A stretch of DNA of 64,000 nucleotides, taken from CAWEBF01 sp963807235 (GTDB lineage Bacteria; Acidobacteriota; Vicinamibacteria; Vicinamibacterales; UBA2999). The first letter of the stretch is position 1; the number at the start of each line of letters is the position of its first letter. The stretch lies in contig CAWEBF010000015.1 in assembly GCA_963807235.1 (NCBI GenBank), positions 310,001-374,000 of the forward strand, in the 5' to 3' direction. Below the pieces are notes generated by a model that worked only from the letters and a program-made list of their open reading frames with translations, had not been told where the DNA came from and did not search any database. Both the position numbers and the translations under genes were made by a program. Below, piece by piece: positions 53,618 to 63,940 of this stretch.

Positions 53618-53645
53618 GGCCTGGAGCCTGGAGCCTGGAGCCTGG
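53618..53645. repeat. 7-bp tandem array (AGCCTGG)
   Basis: Four heptamers (GGCCTGG, then three AGCCTGG) six bases from the stop of the tandem hydrolase gene. It shows the same family as the CAGGCTC array at 29147, but on the other strand. Confidence 0.88.
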
Positions 53646-53651
53646 GGCCCT

Positions 53652-55939
53652 TCAAAGCCGCGCCGTCGTATTTCCCCCGGCCGGGAGCTTGCTTTCGATC
53701 CAGCTCCGCAGCACCTCGAAGATTTCCTTGCGGTTGGTCTCCACCATCGCAAAGTGGCTGTTGCCCGTGATGCCACGGTCTTTCAGGTTCACGTACTCGG
53801 CGGCGGCGCCCGACTGTTTCAGCGCCGGCAGCAGCTGGCGGCCGAACGTGAAGCCCGAGTTCTCGGCCTCGAAGTACAGGATCGGGATGTTCTTCAGGTT
53901 TGCCAGCGGTTGTGCGGCGCCCCCCTGGCCGATGAGCGGGGCCGGAGCGCCTTCGAAGCACACGATCGCCTTCACCAGGCGGGGCCGCGCATCGGCGGTC
54001 AGCCACCCGAACGGCCCGCCGGCCGAGTGCGTCTGGATGATCGCCGGGCCGATCTTGTCGAGCAGCATCGCGCCGCGGCTCTTCCACAGCTCCGTCATCG
54101 CCGCGTTGTTGGTGGGAGCGGCGTTCGACGACGCCATCCACTGATCGAGAAGCGGATCGCCCGGCAGTCCCGTACCCGTCCAGCGGCGCGGCGTGCCGGT
54201 GGCTGCACGCCGCAGCTGCGCCGACACGAAATCGTACGTCGGCATGGCGCCGACCGGGCCCGTGGTGTCGGGATGATTCGGCACGCGGCCGTGTCCGGGG
54301 CGGTCCACCAGGTACACCTGGTACCCGGCCTGCACGTAGTAGTGCGCCCAGCTGGCGTTGCCGTCGAGCCCCATGTAGTCGGTGCTCTGACCGCCGCCGC
54401 CATGCACGAGCACGATCGGAATGGGCTGCCGGATCTGCTCGGGGATCGGGTACTGCACGTAGATCTGCCCCGAGACGATCGTGCCGTAGTCCATCTTCCT
54501 GGGCTCGGCGCCGATCCAGAAGTAGCCCATGTCGGCCAGCCGCATCGCCGTGGAGTCGGTGCCGCGCTTCTTGTAGGCCGGGGCGCTGCCGGTGACGTTC
54601 TTGTCCAGCCAGTTCAGGATTGGCTGCAGCACCTCGCGGTTGTTCTTCTCCACCATCATCATGTGGCTGTTGCCGCGCAGGCCGGCATCACGCTCGATGC
54701 GGAGTTCCTCCGCTTTCACACCCGCCTGCTTCAAGAACGCGACCTGGCCAGGATTGCCGGGGGCCGCGTTGGATGCCGGCGCGGTCACGCTCAGCACCAG
54801 CGTGTTCTTCAGCTTCGGGAGCTTGCGTGCGGGCTCGGCCTGGAGGAAGTAGCCGTCGACGTCGGGTTCCGGGCTCTCGACGCGCACGACCTTGATCTCC
54901 GACGGATCGGCGACCGGTGGATCGTAGGTGACCGGAATCGACGACAGTCCCCACCGGTTGCCGCCGGCGAACGCGGTGCCGGCGCCTTCGATGATCACCG
55001 TGGCCCTCACGAGATTGGGACGCGCCTCGGCCACCAGCAGGCCGAACGGGCCCGCCGGCCGAGTGCGTCATGATGATCGCCGGGCCAATCTTGTCGAGCA
55101 GCTCGGCTCCCGCTTCCCGCCACGTGGCGTGCGCTACGTTCGGCGTACCCGCGGGCTGTTGATTCGCCGGCACCGGCGGACCGGCAGGCGCGGCTCCGCC
55201 CGGCCCACCCTGCCTGCCGGCGGGACCGCCTTGACGACCCGCGCCGCCCGGCTGTTGCTGCTGCACGTAGCTGCCGCCCTGCGAGGCGATGAACCCATTC
55301 ACCTCGGGGTCGCCCACCTTGCCCGGACCCGGCCACTGCGTGTGGTTGCGGCGGAACTTGTCGGTGTTGTCGGGCGCCGGCGGAATGAAGTTGCCCTGCA
55401 GGCCCTCCATCGTGTTCGCGCGCGCGGGGAAGCCGCCGTGCACGTACGGGTGTAGGGGCGAGCGGCCGTGGCCGGGTCTATCGACGACGTAGACCCGATA
55501 GCCCTCGGCGGCGAGGTACTGGAACCAGCCCGGACGCCCATCGGGTGTGCCCATCCAATCCAGGCCCTGCCCTCCGCCGCCGTGCACGAGCACGATCGGA
55601 AACGGCTTGCGAACGCGCGACGGCACCATGTACCTCGACGTACATCTGCTGTCCGCCGACGAAGCTGCCCATTGCGGTGTCGGCGCGCTTCACGTTCACC
55701 CACATGTAGCTCCACTCGGACAGGTCGAGCGCCAGCTTTTGCGCAGCGGGGCCGCCCGCGGCCTGCGCCGCCAGGCCCGCGGCAGCAGCCTCGTTGCCGG
55801 CCAGCGCGCCGAGCGCCGACGCCGCGGCTCCGGCGATGCCCAGCGCGGTCGCGCGCTTCATGAACTCGCGGCGCGATACGCCGCCGTCCGCGAAGCGGCG
55901 ATAGAGATCCAGCACGTCGTCATGTGAAGGCGTCGTCAT
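53652..55939 (-). CDS. Tat-exported tandem alpha/beta-hydrolase (two frameshifts)
   Basis: About 760 residues in one polypeptide. The N-terminus has a Tat signal (GVSRREFMKRATALGIAGAA). First hydrolase domain: FPIVLVHGGGGQGLDWMGTP, YRVYVVDRPGHGRSPLHPYV, and nucleophile elbow AIIMTHSAGGP. Second domain: IPIVLVHGGGGQSTDYMGLD, YQVYLVDRPGHGRVPNHPDT and AIIQTHSAGGPFGWLTADAR. Each domain ends GNSHMMMVEKNNREV or GNSHFAMVETNRKEI, which carries the catalytic His. The pairwise match shows internal duplication with both active sites kept. Shifts lie near 55630 and 55050. A Gly/Gln linker sits in the first domain. The substrate is unknown. Confidence 0.82.
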
Positions 55940-55955
55940 GGGTGCATTCCTCTTT

Positions 55956-55998
55956 GGCTTCCGAGCTTCCGGCTTCCGGAGTGCCGGCTTCCGGCCTG
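55956..55998. repeat. Imperfect 7/8-bp tandem array (GGCTTCC)
   Basis: GGCTTCC, GAGCTTCC, GGCTTCC, GGAGTGCC, GGCTTCC. The spacing alternates 7 and 8 because of single insertions. It lies 16 bases downstream of the MoaD-like gene stop. Confidence 0.65.
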
Positions 55999-56014
55999 AA
56001 GAATACTCCCTTGC

Positions 56015-56323
56015 TCAGCCGCCTGCGATGGCGCCGACGACCAGAAACGGTTCGGCGCCCGAGACTACGCGCTCGGGCAGCACGAAGTCGGGCTGTTCGA
56101 GCGACAGGTCCTCCTGACACGCGAAAAAACGCAAGAAAGCGCGCCGCTTTTGCGTGTCGTGATCGCGAATGGTGCCTAGCAGCACGGGATAGGAGCGCTC
56201 CACCGCGTCCAGCACCGAGCCCACCGTGACGGTCCCGTCGACGGGGACCGTGATCTCCCCGTTCACCTTCGCCAGCGTGCGCAAGTGAAACGGAAGCTCG
56301 ACGCGGATCTGGTGAACGCTCAC
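56015..56323 (-). CDS. MoaD/ThiS-family small sulfur-carrier protein
   Basis: 102 residues from GTG 56323, which overlaps the stop of the upstream BNR gene. The beta-grasp fold reads VELPFHLRTLAKVNGEITVP, GSVLDAVERSYPVLLGTIRD and ends PFLVVGAIAGG with the C-terminal Gly-Gly that is adenylated and thiocarboxylated in this family. An Arg/Phe-rich insertion in the middle (KRRAFLRFFACQED) and the length exceed MoaD (about 80). The pairing with a BNR/sialidase-like propeller gene is recurrent in bacteria (background knowledge) but unexplained. Confidence 0.82.
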   Translation of the reverse strand: MSVHQIRVELPFHLRTLAKVNGEITVPVDGTVTVGSVLDAVERSYPVLLGTIRDHDTQKRRAFLRFFACQEDLSLEQPDFVLPERVVSGAEPFLVVGAIAGG

Positions 56324-57435
56324 TTCAGCGTCTGGACCTCGACCGAGTACACGGCCGGCAGCGAGTTGACGATAGGCGCCCAGGTGTCGCCCGCATCCGC
56401 TGACGCGTACACCTGGCCGCCAGTGGTGCCGAAGTAGATGCCGCACTTGTCCAGCGAGTCCACCGCCATCGCATCGCGCAGCACGTTCACGTAGCAGTCC
56501 TGCTGCGGCAGCCCCTTGGTCAGCGGCTCCCACTCCTCGCCGCCCGAGCGGCTGCGGTACACGCGCAGCTGGCCGTCCAGCGGGAAGTGCTCCGAGTCGC
56601 TCTTGATCGGCACGACGTAGATCGTCTCCGGCTCGTGCGCGTGCACGTCGATCACGAAGCCGAAGTCGGTCGGCAGGTTGCCGCTGACCTCGCGCCAGTT
56701 GTCGCCGGAGTCGTCGGTGCGCAGCACGTCCCAGTGCTTCTGCATGAAGAGGACGTTCGGGCGCGACGGGTGCATCGCGATGCGGTGGACACAGTGACCG
56801 ACCTCCGCCTCCGGGTCGGGGATGTACTGGGACCGCAAGCCCCTGTTGATCGCCTTCCAGGAGACACCGGCGTCGTCGCTGCGAAACGCACCGGCCGCGG
56901 AGATGGCGATGAACATCCGCTTCGCGTTGCTCGGGTCCAGCACGATCGTGTGCAACCCCAGGCCGCCCGCACCGGGCGCCCACTTGGATCCGGACCCGTG
57001 CTCGCGCAGTCCCTTCAGCTCGTTCCAGTTCTGGCCGCCGTCGGTGGACTGAAACAGTGCGGCATCCTCCACGCCCGCGTAGACAACGTCGGGATCGGTG
57101 AGCGACGGCTCCACGTGCCAGACGCGCTTGAACTCCCACGGGTGCGGCGTGCCGTCGTACCACTGGTGGGTGCCGGGCACGCCCTCGTAGGCGAACTTGT
57201 TGCCGACCGGCTCCCAGGTGACGCCGCCGTCGTTCGACCGCTGCATCACCTGGCCGAACCAGCCGCTCGTCTGCGACGCATAGATGCGATTGGGATCCGC
57301 GGGAGAACCCTTGAGGTGATACATCTCCCAGCCTGCGAAGAACGGCCCGCTGACGTCCCAGTTCTTTCGCGCGCCATCCGACGTCAGCACGAAAGCGCCC
57401 TTCTTGGTCCCGACCAGTACCCGTACGCGGCTCAT
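56320..57435 (-). CDS. BNR/sialidase-like beta-propeller protein
   Basis: 371 residues, no signal peptide. BNR-type Asp-box repeats recur: SNDGGVTWEPVGN, STDGGQNWNELKG, SDDAGVSWKAINRG, TDDSGDNWREVSG and SADAGDTWAPIVN. Between them are blade strands (VWHVEPSLTDPDVVYAGVED, GLHTIVLDPSNAKRMFIAIS, VHRIAMHPSRPNVLFMQKHW). The Arg triad of true sialidases is not apparent, so the fold is probably used for binding. It overlaps the MoaD-like gene start, so the two products are made together. Confidence 0.88.
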   Translation of the reverse strand: MSRVRVLVGTKKGAFVLTSDGARKNWDVSGPFFAGWEMYHLKGSPADPNRIYASQTSGWFGQVMQRSNDGGVTWEPVGNKFAYEGVPGTHQWYDGTPHPWEFKRVWHVEPSLTDPDVVYAGVEDAALFQSTDGGQNWNELKGLREHGSGSKWAPGAGGLGLHTIVLDPSNAKRMFIAISAAGAFRSDDAGVSWKAINRGLRSQYIPDPEAEVGHCVHRIAMHPSRPNVLFMQKHWDVLRTDDSGDNWREVSGNLPTDFGFVIDVHAHEPETIYVVPIKSDSEHFPLDGQLRVYRSRSGGEEWEPLTKGLPQQDCYVNVLRDAMAVDSLDKCGIYFGTTGGQVYASADAGDTWAPIVNSLPAVYSVEVQTLK

Positions 57436-57489
57436 GCGTTTCCTCCTGCGATGTGAAGCCGGTATTCTATCGCGCGGAGGATCACTCTC

Positions 57490-58698
57490 ATGACCGTGAC
57501 GACGTGGCCACGACTGGTTCGAGCGGCGCTCTTCGTCTCGGCGTTCGGTGCCTTGGTCCCATCGACCAGCCTGCTGGCCCAGGATGCCCGGCCCGCTGCA
57601 CCTACTGTCGTCTCGCCCGAGGTGTCATCCGATCGCAAGGTCACGCTGCGCGTGTTCGCACCACGCGCCGAATCGGTGCGATTGAATGCGAGTGACATCC
57701 CCGGTGTCGCGTTCGCCCAGGGCGTCACGATGACCAGGAACGACGCGGGCGTATGGGAGGCAACGCGTCGGCCCGGTCCCCGCCGGGGCGTACCGCTACG
57801 CGTTCGTCGTGGACGGCGTGTCTACCTTGGACCCGCGCAACCCCGCGACCAGCGAGTCGAACACCAACGCGTGGAGCCTGGTCTACGTGCCGGGCTCGCC
57901 GGTGTCCGACACGAAGGACGTGCCCCGGGGCAGCGTGGCCGAAGTCACCTACCGCTCGGAGTCGCTGGGCGTGTTTCGGCGCATGCACGTCTACACGCCG
58001 CCTGACTATGAGACATCCACGCGCCGGTATCCGGTGTTGTATCTGCTGCACGGGGCCGGCGACAGCGACGACTCCTGGACCACCGCCGGCCGGGCTGGCT
58101 TCATCCTGGACAACCTGATCGCCGCCAGGACCGCCAGGGAGATGGTGGTCGTGATGCCAGCAGGCCACACACCCGCGCCCGCCGCCGGCAACCCCGTCTC
58201 CGCGAGCGCGAATGCCGCGTTTGCCGGCGACTTCCTGGGGAGCGTGGTGCCGTACGTCGAGAAGCACTATCGCGTGGCCACCGACCGCGCCAGCACGGCC
58301 ATCGCGGGCCTGTCGATGGGGGGCGGGCAGACGCTCGACATCGCCGCATCCCGCCTGGACAAGTTCGGCTACGTGGGCGTGTTCAGCTCGGGCCTCTTCG
58401 GCGTGTTCTCGATTCCCGGGCGCGGCGCGCCGCCGCCGGCGCCGTGGTCCCCCGGCTCGAGCGACTGGGAGAAGCAGCATGCTGCCGCCCTGGCCGACGC
58501 GAAGGCGAAGAAGGGGCTGAAGCTGTTCTGGTTCGCAACCGGCCGCGACGACTTCCTGGTGCAAGTCACCCGGTCCACGGTCGATCTCTTCAAAGCCCAC
58601 GGCTTCACGCCGGTCTACCAGGAAGGCGACGGCGGCCACACGTGGATCAATTGGCGCGACTACCTGAGCCGCTTCGCGCCGCAGCTGTTCCGGCAATC

Positions 58699-58702
<4 letters not shown>
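57490..58702 (+). CDS. Secreted esterase, feruloyl-esterase/EstD type (one frameshift)
   Basis: About 403 residues. Signal peptide (AALFVSAFGALVPSTSLLAQ). An N-terminal CBM48/E-set-like module follows (KVTLRVFAPRAESVRLN, then after a shift near 57775 AYRYAFVVDGVSTLDPRNPA). The esterase domain reads MHVYTPPDYETSTRRYPVLY, LLHGAGDSDDSWTTAG, the nucleophile serine in AIAGLSMGGGQTLDIAA, and the His in YQEGDGGHTWINWRDYLSRF. The layout matches XynZ-type feruloyl and related acyl esterases. It probably removes acyl groups from plant-type polysaccharides. The stop overlaps the redoxin start. Confidence 0.88.
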
Positions 58703-59284
<582 letters not shown>

Positions 59285-59291
59285 CTGCGGT

Positions 59292-59319
59292 TTGTGAATT
59301 GTGAATTGTGAATTGTGAA
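59292..59319. repeat. 7-bp tandem array (TTGTGAA)
   Basis: Four exact TTGTGAA units, eight bases after the redoxin stop and 19 before the next start. Confidence 0.93.
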
Positions 59320-59337
59320 TTGATACGCGAGGCTCGC

Positions 59338-60190
59338 ATGTTGTGGATACGGCTCGTCGCGATCGTGATGCTGGCGATGCTCTTCTCGCCGAGCGTACGG
59401 GCCCAATGGTTGGCGCATCCGGAGCGGAGCGCGCCGCGGCGTGCCGACGGCACGGTCAACCTGGACGCACCGGCACCTCGCACCGCGGACGGCAAGCCGG
59501 ACTTCACCGGCGTGTGGGTAAACGCCTGGTTCGTGAACGGACGCGTGCAGCCGCTGCCGGTCTCGCCGCCCGGCGAGCCGCCGGCCGCGACCTTCGGCGA
59601 CGTGTTCGCCAACTTCCAGCAGCCGCTGCCGTTGCTGCCGTGGGCGGCTCAGTTGAAGGCGGCCCGCAAGGAGCAAGAAAGCAAGGAAAACCCCGATGCC
59701 CATTGCCTGCCGATGGGCCTCATCCAGTTCCACATGCACCCGCAGCCGCGCAAGGTGCTGCAGACGCCCGATGTGCTGGTGATCCTGTACGAAGGCAATG
59801 CCGGCATCCGGCAGATCTTCACCGACGGCCGGGCGCTGCCGCCTCCGGATGCGCAGCCGTGGTGGTACGGCTACTCAGTGGGCCGGTGGGACGGCGACAC
59901 GTTCGTAGTGGAAACCACCAGCTTCAGGGACGGCGGATGGCTGGACATCGACGGCAGCCCGCTCACCGATGCCGCGAAGATGACCGAGCGCTGGCGCCGC
60001 GCTGAACTACGGCACCATCCAGATCGACGTGACCATCGACGATCCGAAGGCCTACAGCCGGCCCTTCTCGCTGCGCGTCCACCATCGCCTGATGGTGGAC
60101 GGCAAGTTCGATGCGGACCTCATCGAGTTCGTGTGCCAGGAGAACAACAAGGCACCGCAGCTCATGGTGGGCAAAGGCAGCAGACCTTAG
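59338..60190 (+). CDS. Secreted protein, distant member of the GRWEGD family (one frameshift)
   Basis: About 283 residues. ATG 59338 opens a signal peptide (IRLVAIVMLAMLFSPSVRAQ). An upstream ATG at 59308 in frame would add residues encoded just past a 7-bp array and is less likely. The mature part reads GKPDFTGVWVNAWFVNG, AHCLPMGLIQFHMHPQPRK, GNAGIRQIFTDGRALPPPDA and YGYSVGRWDGDTFVVETTSF, matching the family in the 22-27 kb cluster (GRWEGDTLVV). After a shift near 60000 it ends SRPFSLRVHHRLMVDGKFDA, then EFVCQENNKAPQLMVG. Function unknown. Confidence 0.75.
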
Positions 60191-61905
60191 TTGGTCCTTG
60201 GTTCTTGGTTCTTGGTTCTTGGTCCCACAGCGCGTTCGGCCTCGCTGACCACGAGGCCGACTCCCACAACGACCACGGCGCCGATGACGTTGTGCCACAG
60301 AAACGCAACCGGCGTGAACGCCGCGGCGGCCGCTACCGACGCCATCCCGGCAACCAGACCGACGCAGGCGCCGTTGCCCGTGGCCCGTGGAAAGCCGACC
60401 GCGAGGATGAAGACGCCGAGCAGCGAACCGTAGAAGAACGACCCGATCCGGTTGACCACCTCGATCAGGGACCCCAGTTCCGCCGCCCAGACCGCCACCA
60501 GGCAGGCGAAGACACCCCACAGCGCGGTCGCAGCCTTGGAGACGCCCAGATAGTGCGCATCTGTCGCCACGGGACGGGCCCACCGCCGGTAGAAGTCGAT
60601 CACGGTGGCCGTCGACAGCGAGTTCAGCTCGCCGGCGATCGTGTCGGTGGCCGCGAGCAGGATGGCGAGGATCAGCAGGCCGACGAGACCGACGGGAAGC
60701 TGCTCCAGGATGAACGTGGGGATCACGTAGTTCACGTCGTCGAAGGCCGCGTCGCCCGTGGACGACCGGACCAGCTCGCGCGCGCGCCGCCGCACCTGAT
60801 CGACCGCCGCGCTTTCCTCGCGCACACGCTCGCGCGCCACCGTCTCTCGGGCCGCATCCGAACCGGCCCGCGCCTGCGCCAGCTCGGTCGCGGCCTCCCG
60901 ACGGCGGTCCACGGCCGCCCCATGCTCCTGCTGCAGCGCTGCATAGGCTGCACTCGCCTCGCCGTTCAGCCGCTCCGTGGCGATGCTGCTGAAGATGAGG
61001 GGCGCCGGATTGAACACGTAGAACACGAACACCAGCACACCGAGCAGCAGCACCAGCGCCTGGAGCGGGATCTTCCAGTAGCCGCTCATCAGCAGCGAGT
61101 GCCGCGCTTCGTCCACCGACTTGGCCGTGAGGTACCGCTGCACCTGGCTCTGGTCGGTGCCGAAGTAGGAGCAGAACAGAAAGAACGCCGCGAGCGTGCC
61201 GGACCAGAACGTGTATTGGTTCGTCAGGTCGAAGCTGAAGTCGAACGTGCGGAGCCGGCCCGTGGCGGCGGCAATGCTCAGGCCGTCCGCCAGGCCCACG
61301 CCATCGGGAAAGCCGGCGATGGCCGCCGCAATCACGGCGAAGAGCCCGAACACAATCAGCACCATGATCTTCACGTCGGTCCACGTGACGGCCTGCACGC
61401 CGCCGAACATCGTGTAGACGACGGCCGGGGCGGCGATGAGGAGCGCGGTGGACGTGACGTTGAGGTCGAGCACCAGCGACAGCACCACGGCCGGGGCCGC
61501 GACAACCGCGCCGCAGGCCATCCCGCGCGACAACAGGAATAAGAGGCTCGTGAGCGCGCGCGTCTTGGCGTCGAACCGCCGCTCCAGGTACTCGTAGGCG
61601 GTGTAGACACCCGAGTTGTAGAAGAACGGGACGAGGGTGACCGACAGCACCACCATCGCCAGCGGCAGCCCGAAGTAGAACTGGATGAAGCGCATCCCGT
61701 CGGTGTAGCCCTGCCCCGTCGTGCCGATCATCGTGATGGCGCTGAGCTGCGTGGCCATCACCGAGATGCCGGCCGCCCACCAGGGGATGCTGCGCTTGGC
61801 CAGGAAATAGCCGTCCAGTTCCTGGCTGTCCTTCGTGCGTTTCAGGCCGTCATAGACGATCCACGTCATCAGGGAGACGAGGACGGCCCAGTCGATCCAG
61901 TGCAT
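60187..61905 (-). CDS. Sodium:solute symporter (SSS family) with helical insertion
   Basis: 572 residues from ATG 61905, which overlaps the stop of the upstream transporter gene (TGATG). Thirteen or so transmembrane helices: IDWAVLVSLMTWIVYDGLKR, SIPWWAAGISVMATQLSAIT, AVVAAPAVVLSLVLDLNVTS, AFFLFCSYFGTDQSQVQRYL (family signature), VGLLILAILLAATDTIAGEL and FYGSLLGVFILAVGFPRATG. Between helices near residues 315-400 lies an unusual charged alpha-helical stretch (GAAVDRRREAATELAQARAG). The C-terminal tail GPRTKNQEPRTN is encoded by a 7-bp array. Na-coupled uptake of an organic solute is expected. Confidence 0.88.
   Translation of the reverse strand: MHWIDWAVLVSLMTWIVYDGLKRTKDSQELDGYFLAKRSIPWWAAGISVMATQLSAITMIGTTGQGYTDGMRFIQFYFGLPLAMVVLSVTLVPFFYNSGVYTAYEYLERRFDAKTRALTSLLFLLSRGMACGAVVAAPAVVLSLVLDLNVTSTALLIAAPAVVYTMFGGVQAVTWTDVKIMVLIVFGLFAVIAAAIAGFPDGVGLADGLSIAAATGRLRTFDFSFDLTNQYTFWSGTLAAFFLFCSYFGTDQSQVQRYLTAKSVDEARHSLLMSGYWKIPLQALVLLLGVLVFVFYVFNPAPLIFSSIATERLNGEASAAYAALQQEHGAAVDRRREAATELAQARAGSDAARETVARERVREESAAVDQVRRRARELVRSSTGDAAFDDVNYVIPTFILEQLPVGLVGLLILAILLAATDTIAGELNSLSTATVIDFYRRWARPVATDAHYLGVSKAATALWGVFACLVAVWAAELGSLIEVVNRIGSFFYGSLLGVFILAVGFPRATGNGACVGLVAGMASVAAAAAFTPVAFLWHNVIGAVVVVGVGLVVSEAERAVGPRTKNQEPRTN
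60191..60225. repeat. 7-bp tandem array (TTGGTTC) inside a C-terminus
   Basis: Five heptamers: TTGGTCC, three TTGGTTC, TTGGTCC. It follows one gene's stop (60188-60190) and, on the minus strand, encodes the last 12 residues of the symporter. Confidence 0.92.
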
Positions 61906-63206
61906 CAGGCCGCCCGGGGCCGGTCCGTGGAGGGCGGCAACGTGACCCGCCCTCCGGACAGCTCCTGCTCGCAGTCGCGCGGTGTCCAGCTCGCCCTCCC
62001 ACTGGGCCACGACCATGGCGGCCACGCCGTTGCCGATGAAGTTGGTGATCGACCGCGCTTCGGACATGAAGCGGTCGATGCCGAGGATGAGCGCCAAGCC
62101 CGGCCACCGGAATCGACGGGACGACCGCCAGCGTGGCCGCCAGCGTGATGAACCCGGCGCCGGTCACGCCCGACGCGCCCTTCGGACGTCAGCATCGCCA
62201 CGCCAAGCACCGTCAGCTGCTGCGCGCAGCGTCAGCTCGATGTTGAGCGCCTGCGCCACGAACAACGCCGCCATCGTCAGGTAGATGTTCGTGCCGTCGA
62301 GGTTGAACGAGTAGCCGGCCGGCACCACCAGGCCGACCACCGACCGCGAGCAGCCCAGCCGCTCGAGCTTCTGCATCAGCGGCACGAGCGCCGATTCCGA
62401 CGACGACGTGCCGAGCACGGTCAGCAGCTCGTCCTTGATGTAGGCGATGAAGCGCAGGATGTTGAAGCCGGTGAACGCCGCGATGCTGCCCGAGCACGAC
62501 CAGCACGAACAGCAGGCACGTCAGGTAGAAGCTGCCCATCAGCGCCGCCAGCGGCCGCAGCGAGTCGATGCCGTACCGGCCGATCGTGAACGCCATCGCG
62601 CCGCCGGCGCCGATCGGCGCCAGCTTCATCAGCGCGTTCATCATCGCGAAGAAGATGTGCGAGCACGCCTCGATGAACTGGTGCACCGTGTCGCCCTTGC
62701 CGCCCATGTGCGTCATGGCGTAGCCGAAGAGCATCGCCACGAAGAGCACCTGCAGCAGGTCGCCCGACCCCGTGAACGCGTCGGTGAACGTGGTCGGGAT
62801 GATGTTCAGGATGAAATCGGTGGTGGTCTGCGCCGTCGGCGCGCTTCGCGTAGTCGGCCACGGCACCGGCGTCGAGCGTGGCCGGATCGGCGTTGAAGCC
62901 GGCGCCCGGGCGCACCACGTTGACGACCACCAGGCCGATGACGAGCGCCATGGTGGAGACGACCTCGAAGTAGATCAGCGCCTTGCCGCCGACGCGGCCC
63001 ACCTTCTTCATGTCGCCGGCGCCGGCGATGCCAAGCACGACGGTGCAGAAGATGATCGGGCTGATGAGCATCTTCACGAGCGCGATGAACCCGTCGCCCA
63101 GCGGCTTCAGCTTCACGGCGGTGGCGGGGTCGGCGTAGCCGAGCGTCCCGCCCGCGAGAATCGCGAGCAGGACCCAGAAATAGAGGTGTCTGGTCAGGCC
63201 CCTCAT
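61905..63206 (-). CDS. Dicarboxylate/amino acid:cation symporter (DctA/GltP family; several frameshifts)
   Basis: About 430 residues. ATG 63206 opens MRGLTRHLYFWVLLAILAGG; an upstream in-frame ATG exists at 63242. The family blocks appear in successive frames: LVKMLISPIIFCTVVLGIAG, LIYFEVVSTMALVIGLVVVN, TDFILNIIPTTFTDAFTGSG, LMKLAPIGAGGAMAFTIGRY, the serine-rich reentrant loop LGTSSSESALVPLMQKLERL, VVPAGYSFNLDGTNIYLTMA, and the C-terminal SEARSITNFIGNGVAAMVVA. Shifts lie near 62850, 62495, 62220 and 62110. It imports C4-dicarboxylates or acidic amino acids with protons or sodium. The stop overlaps the start of the SSS symporter, so two organic-acid-type transporters are co-expressed. Confidence 0.88.
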
Positions 63207-63284
63207 GCGCGAGCGCAAGTGTAGCGCACGCGCATGAGGCAATGGATTACGACCGCTGCGACGAGGCTCGATAGTCGGGTGTGG

Positions 63285-63940
63285 CTAGCGTCGAGCGCGA
63301 AGCCGCCGAGCCGACGCCGTGAGCGCGGCACCGAACAAGAGCAAGCTGGCCGGCTCGGGAACCTGGTTCTCCGTGTTCGTTCGCCGGACGGTCCCGTTCA
63401 CGATCACGTTGTCCACGATACAAATCGGCGCTGGTGCCATTGTTCGAGGCGTCCCACGCCAGGATGCGGACCAACAAGCTGGTCACACCTATGCTGGGCG
63501 CGCCGATGACGTGGTTCGTGGACAAGGCTGTTCGTCGACAGCGCCGACCCGATCAGTGCACCGCCCGCGAACAGCTGGAATTCCATCGGGCCGGCGCTTT
63601 CGCGCCATTCGTCGAGGGCAATCGAGTCCACGTCGAATACATACCCCGCCTGTGCAGACACGGTGAAAGTCCAGAAGTCGCCGTTGGCGAGTGCTTCCGC
63701 CGCCCCGTCACTCGGGTTCCAGCCGCGGGCGTTTGCCGCCCCGCTGGCAAAGCTTTCGTTCAACAGTCCGCCGCCTTCTGCGAACGGGCTGGAGGTCACG
63801 TTCGCGGCGACGATGTCCGCCGTGGCGTTCAGGTCGGTGAAATTGAAGACGACCAGCGGGGCCGCCTCCGCTCCGGCGCTCACGCCCAACACGAGAGCCG
63901 CCAAACCAAAGATCGAGAACGGACGTTGCAGTTTGAGCAT
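63285..63940 (-). CDS. PEP-CTERM sorted extracellular protein (frameshifted)
   Basis: About 215 residues. ATG 63940 opens a signal peptide (FSIFGLAALVLGVSAGAEAA). The body is beta-rich (VVFNFTDLNATADIVAANVT, GDFWTFTVSAQAGYVFDVDS, FQLFAGGALIGSALSTNSL). After two shifts (near 63540 and 63420) it ends NVIVNGTVRRTNTENQVPEP, then ASLLLFGAALTASARRLRAR. This is the PEP-CTERM tripartite signal: VPEP, hydrophobic helix, basic tail. Such proteins are cut and sorted by an exosortase (EpsH) to the surface or exopolysaccharide. No exosortase gene lies in the window. It probably starts a new unit, as its upstream region continues to the window edge. Confidence 0.8.
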
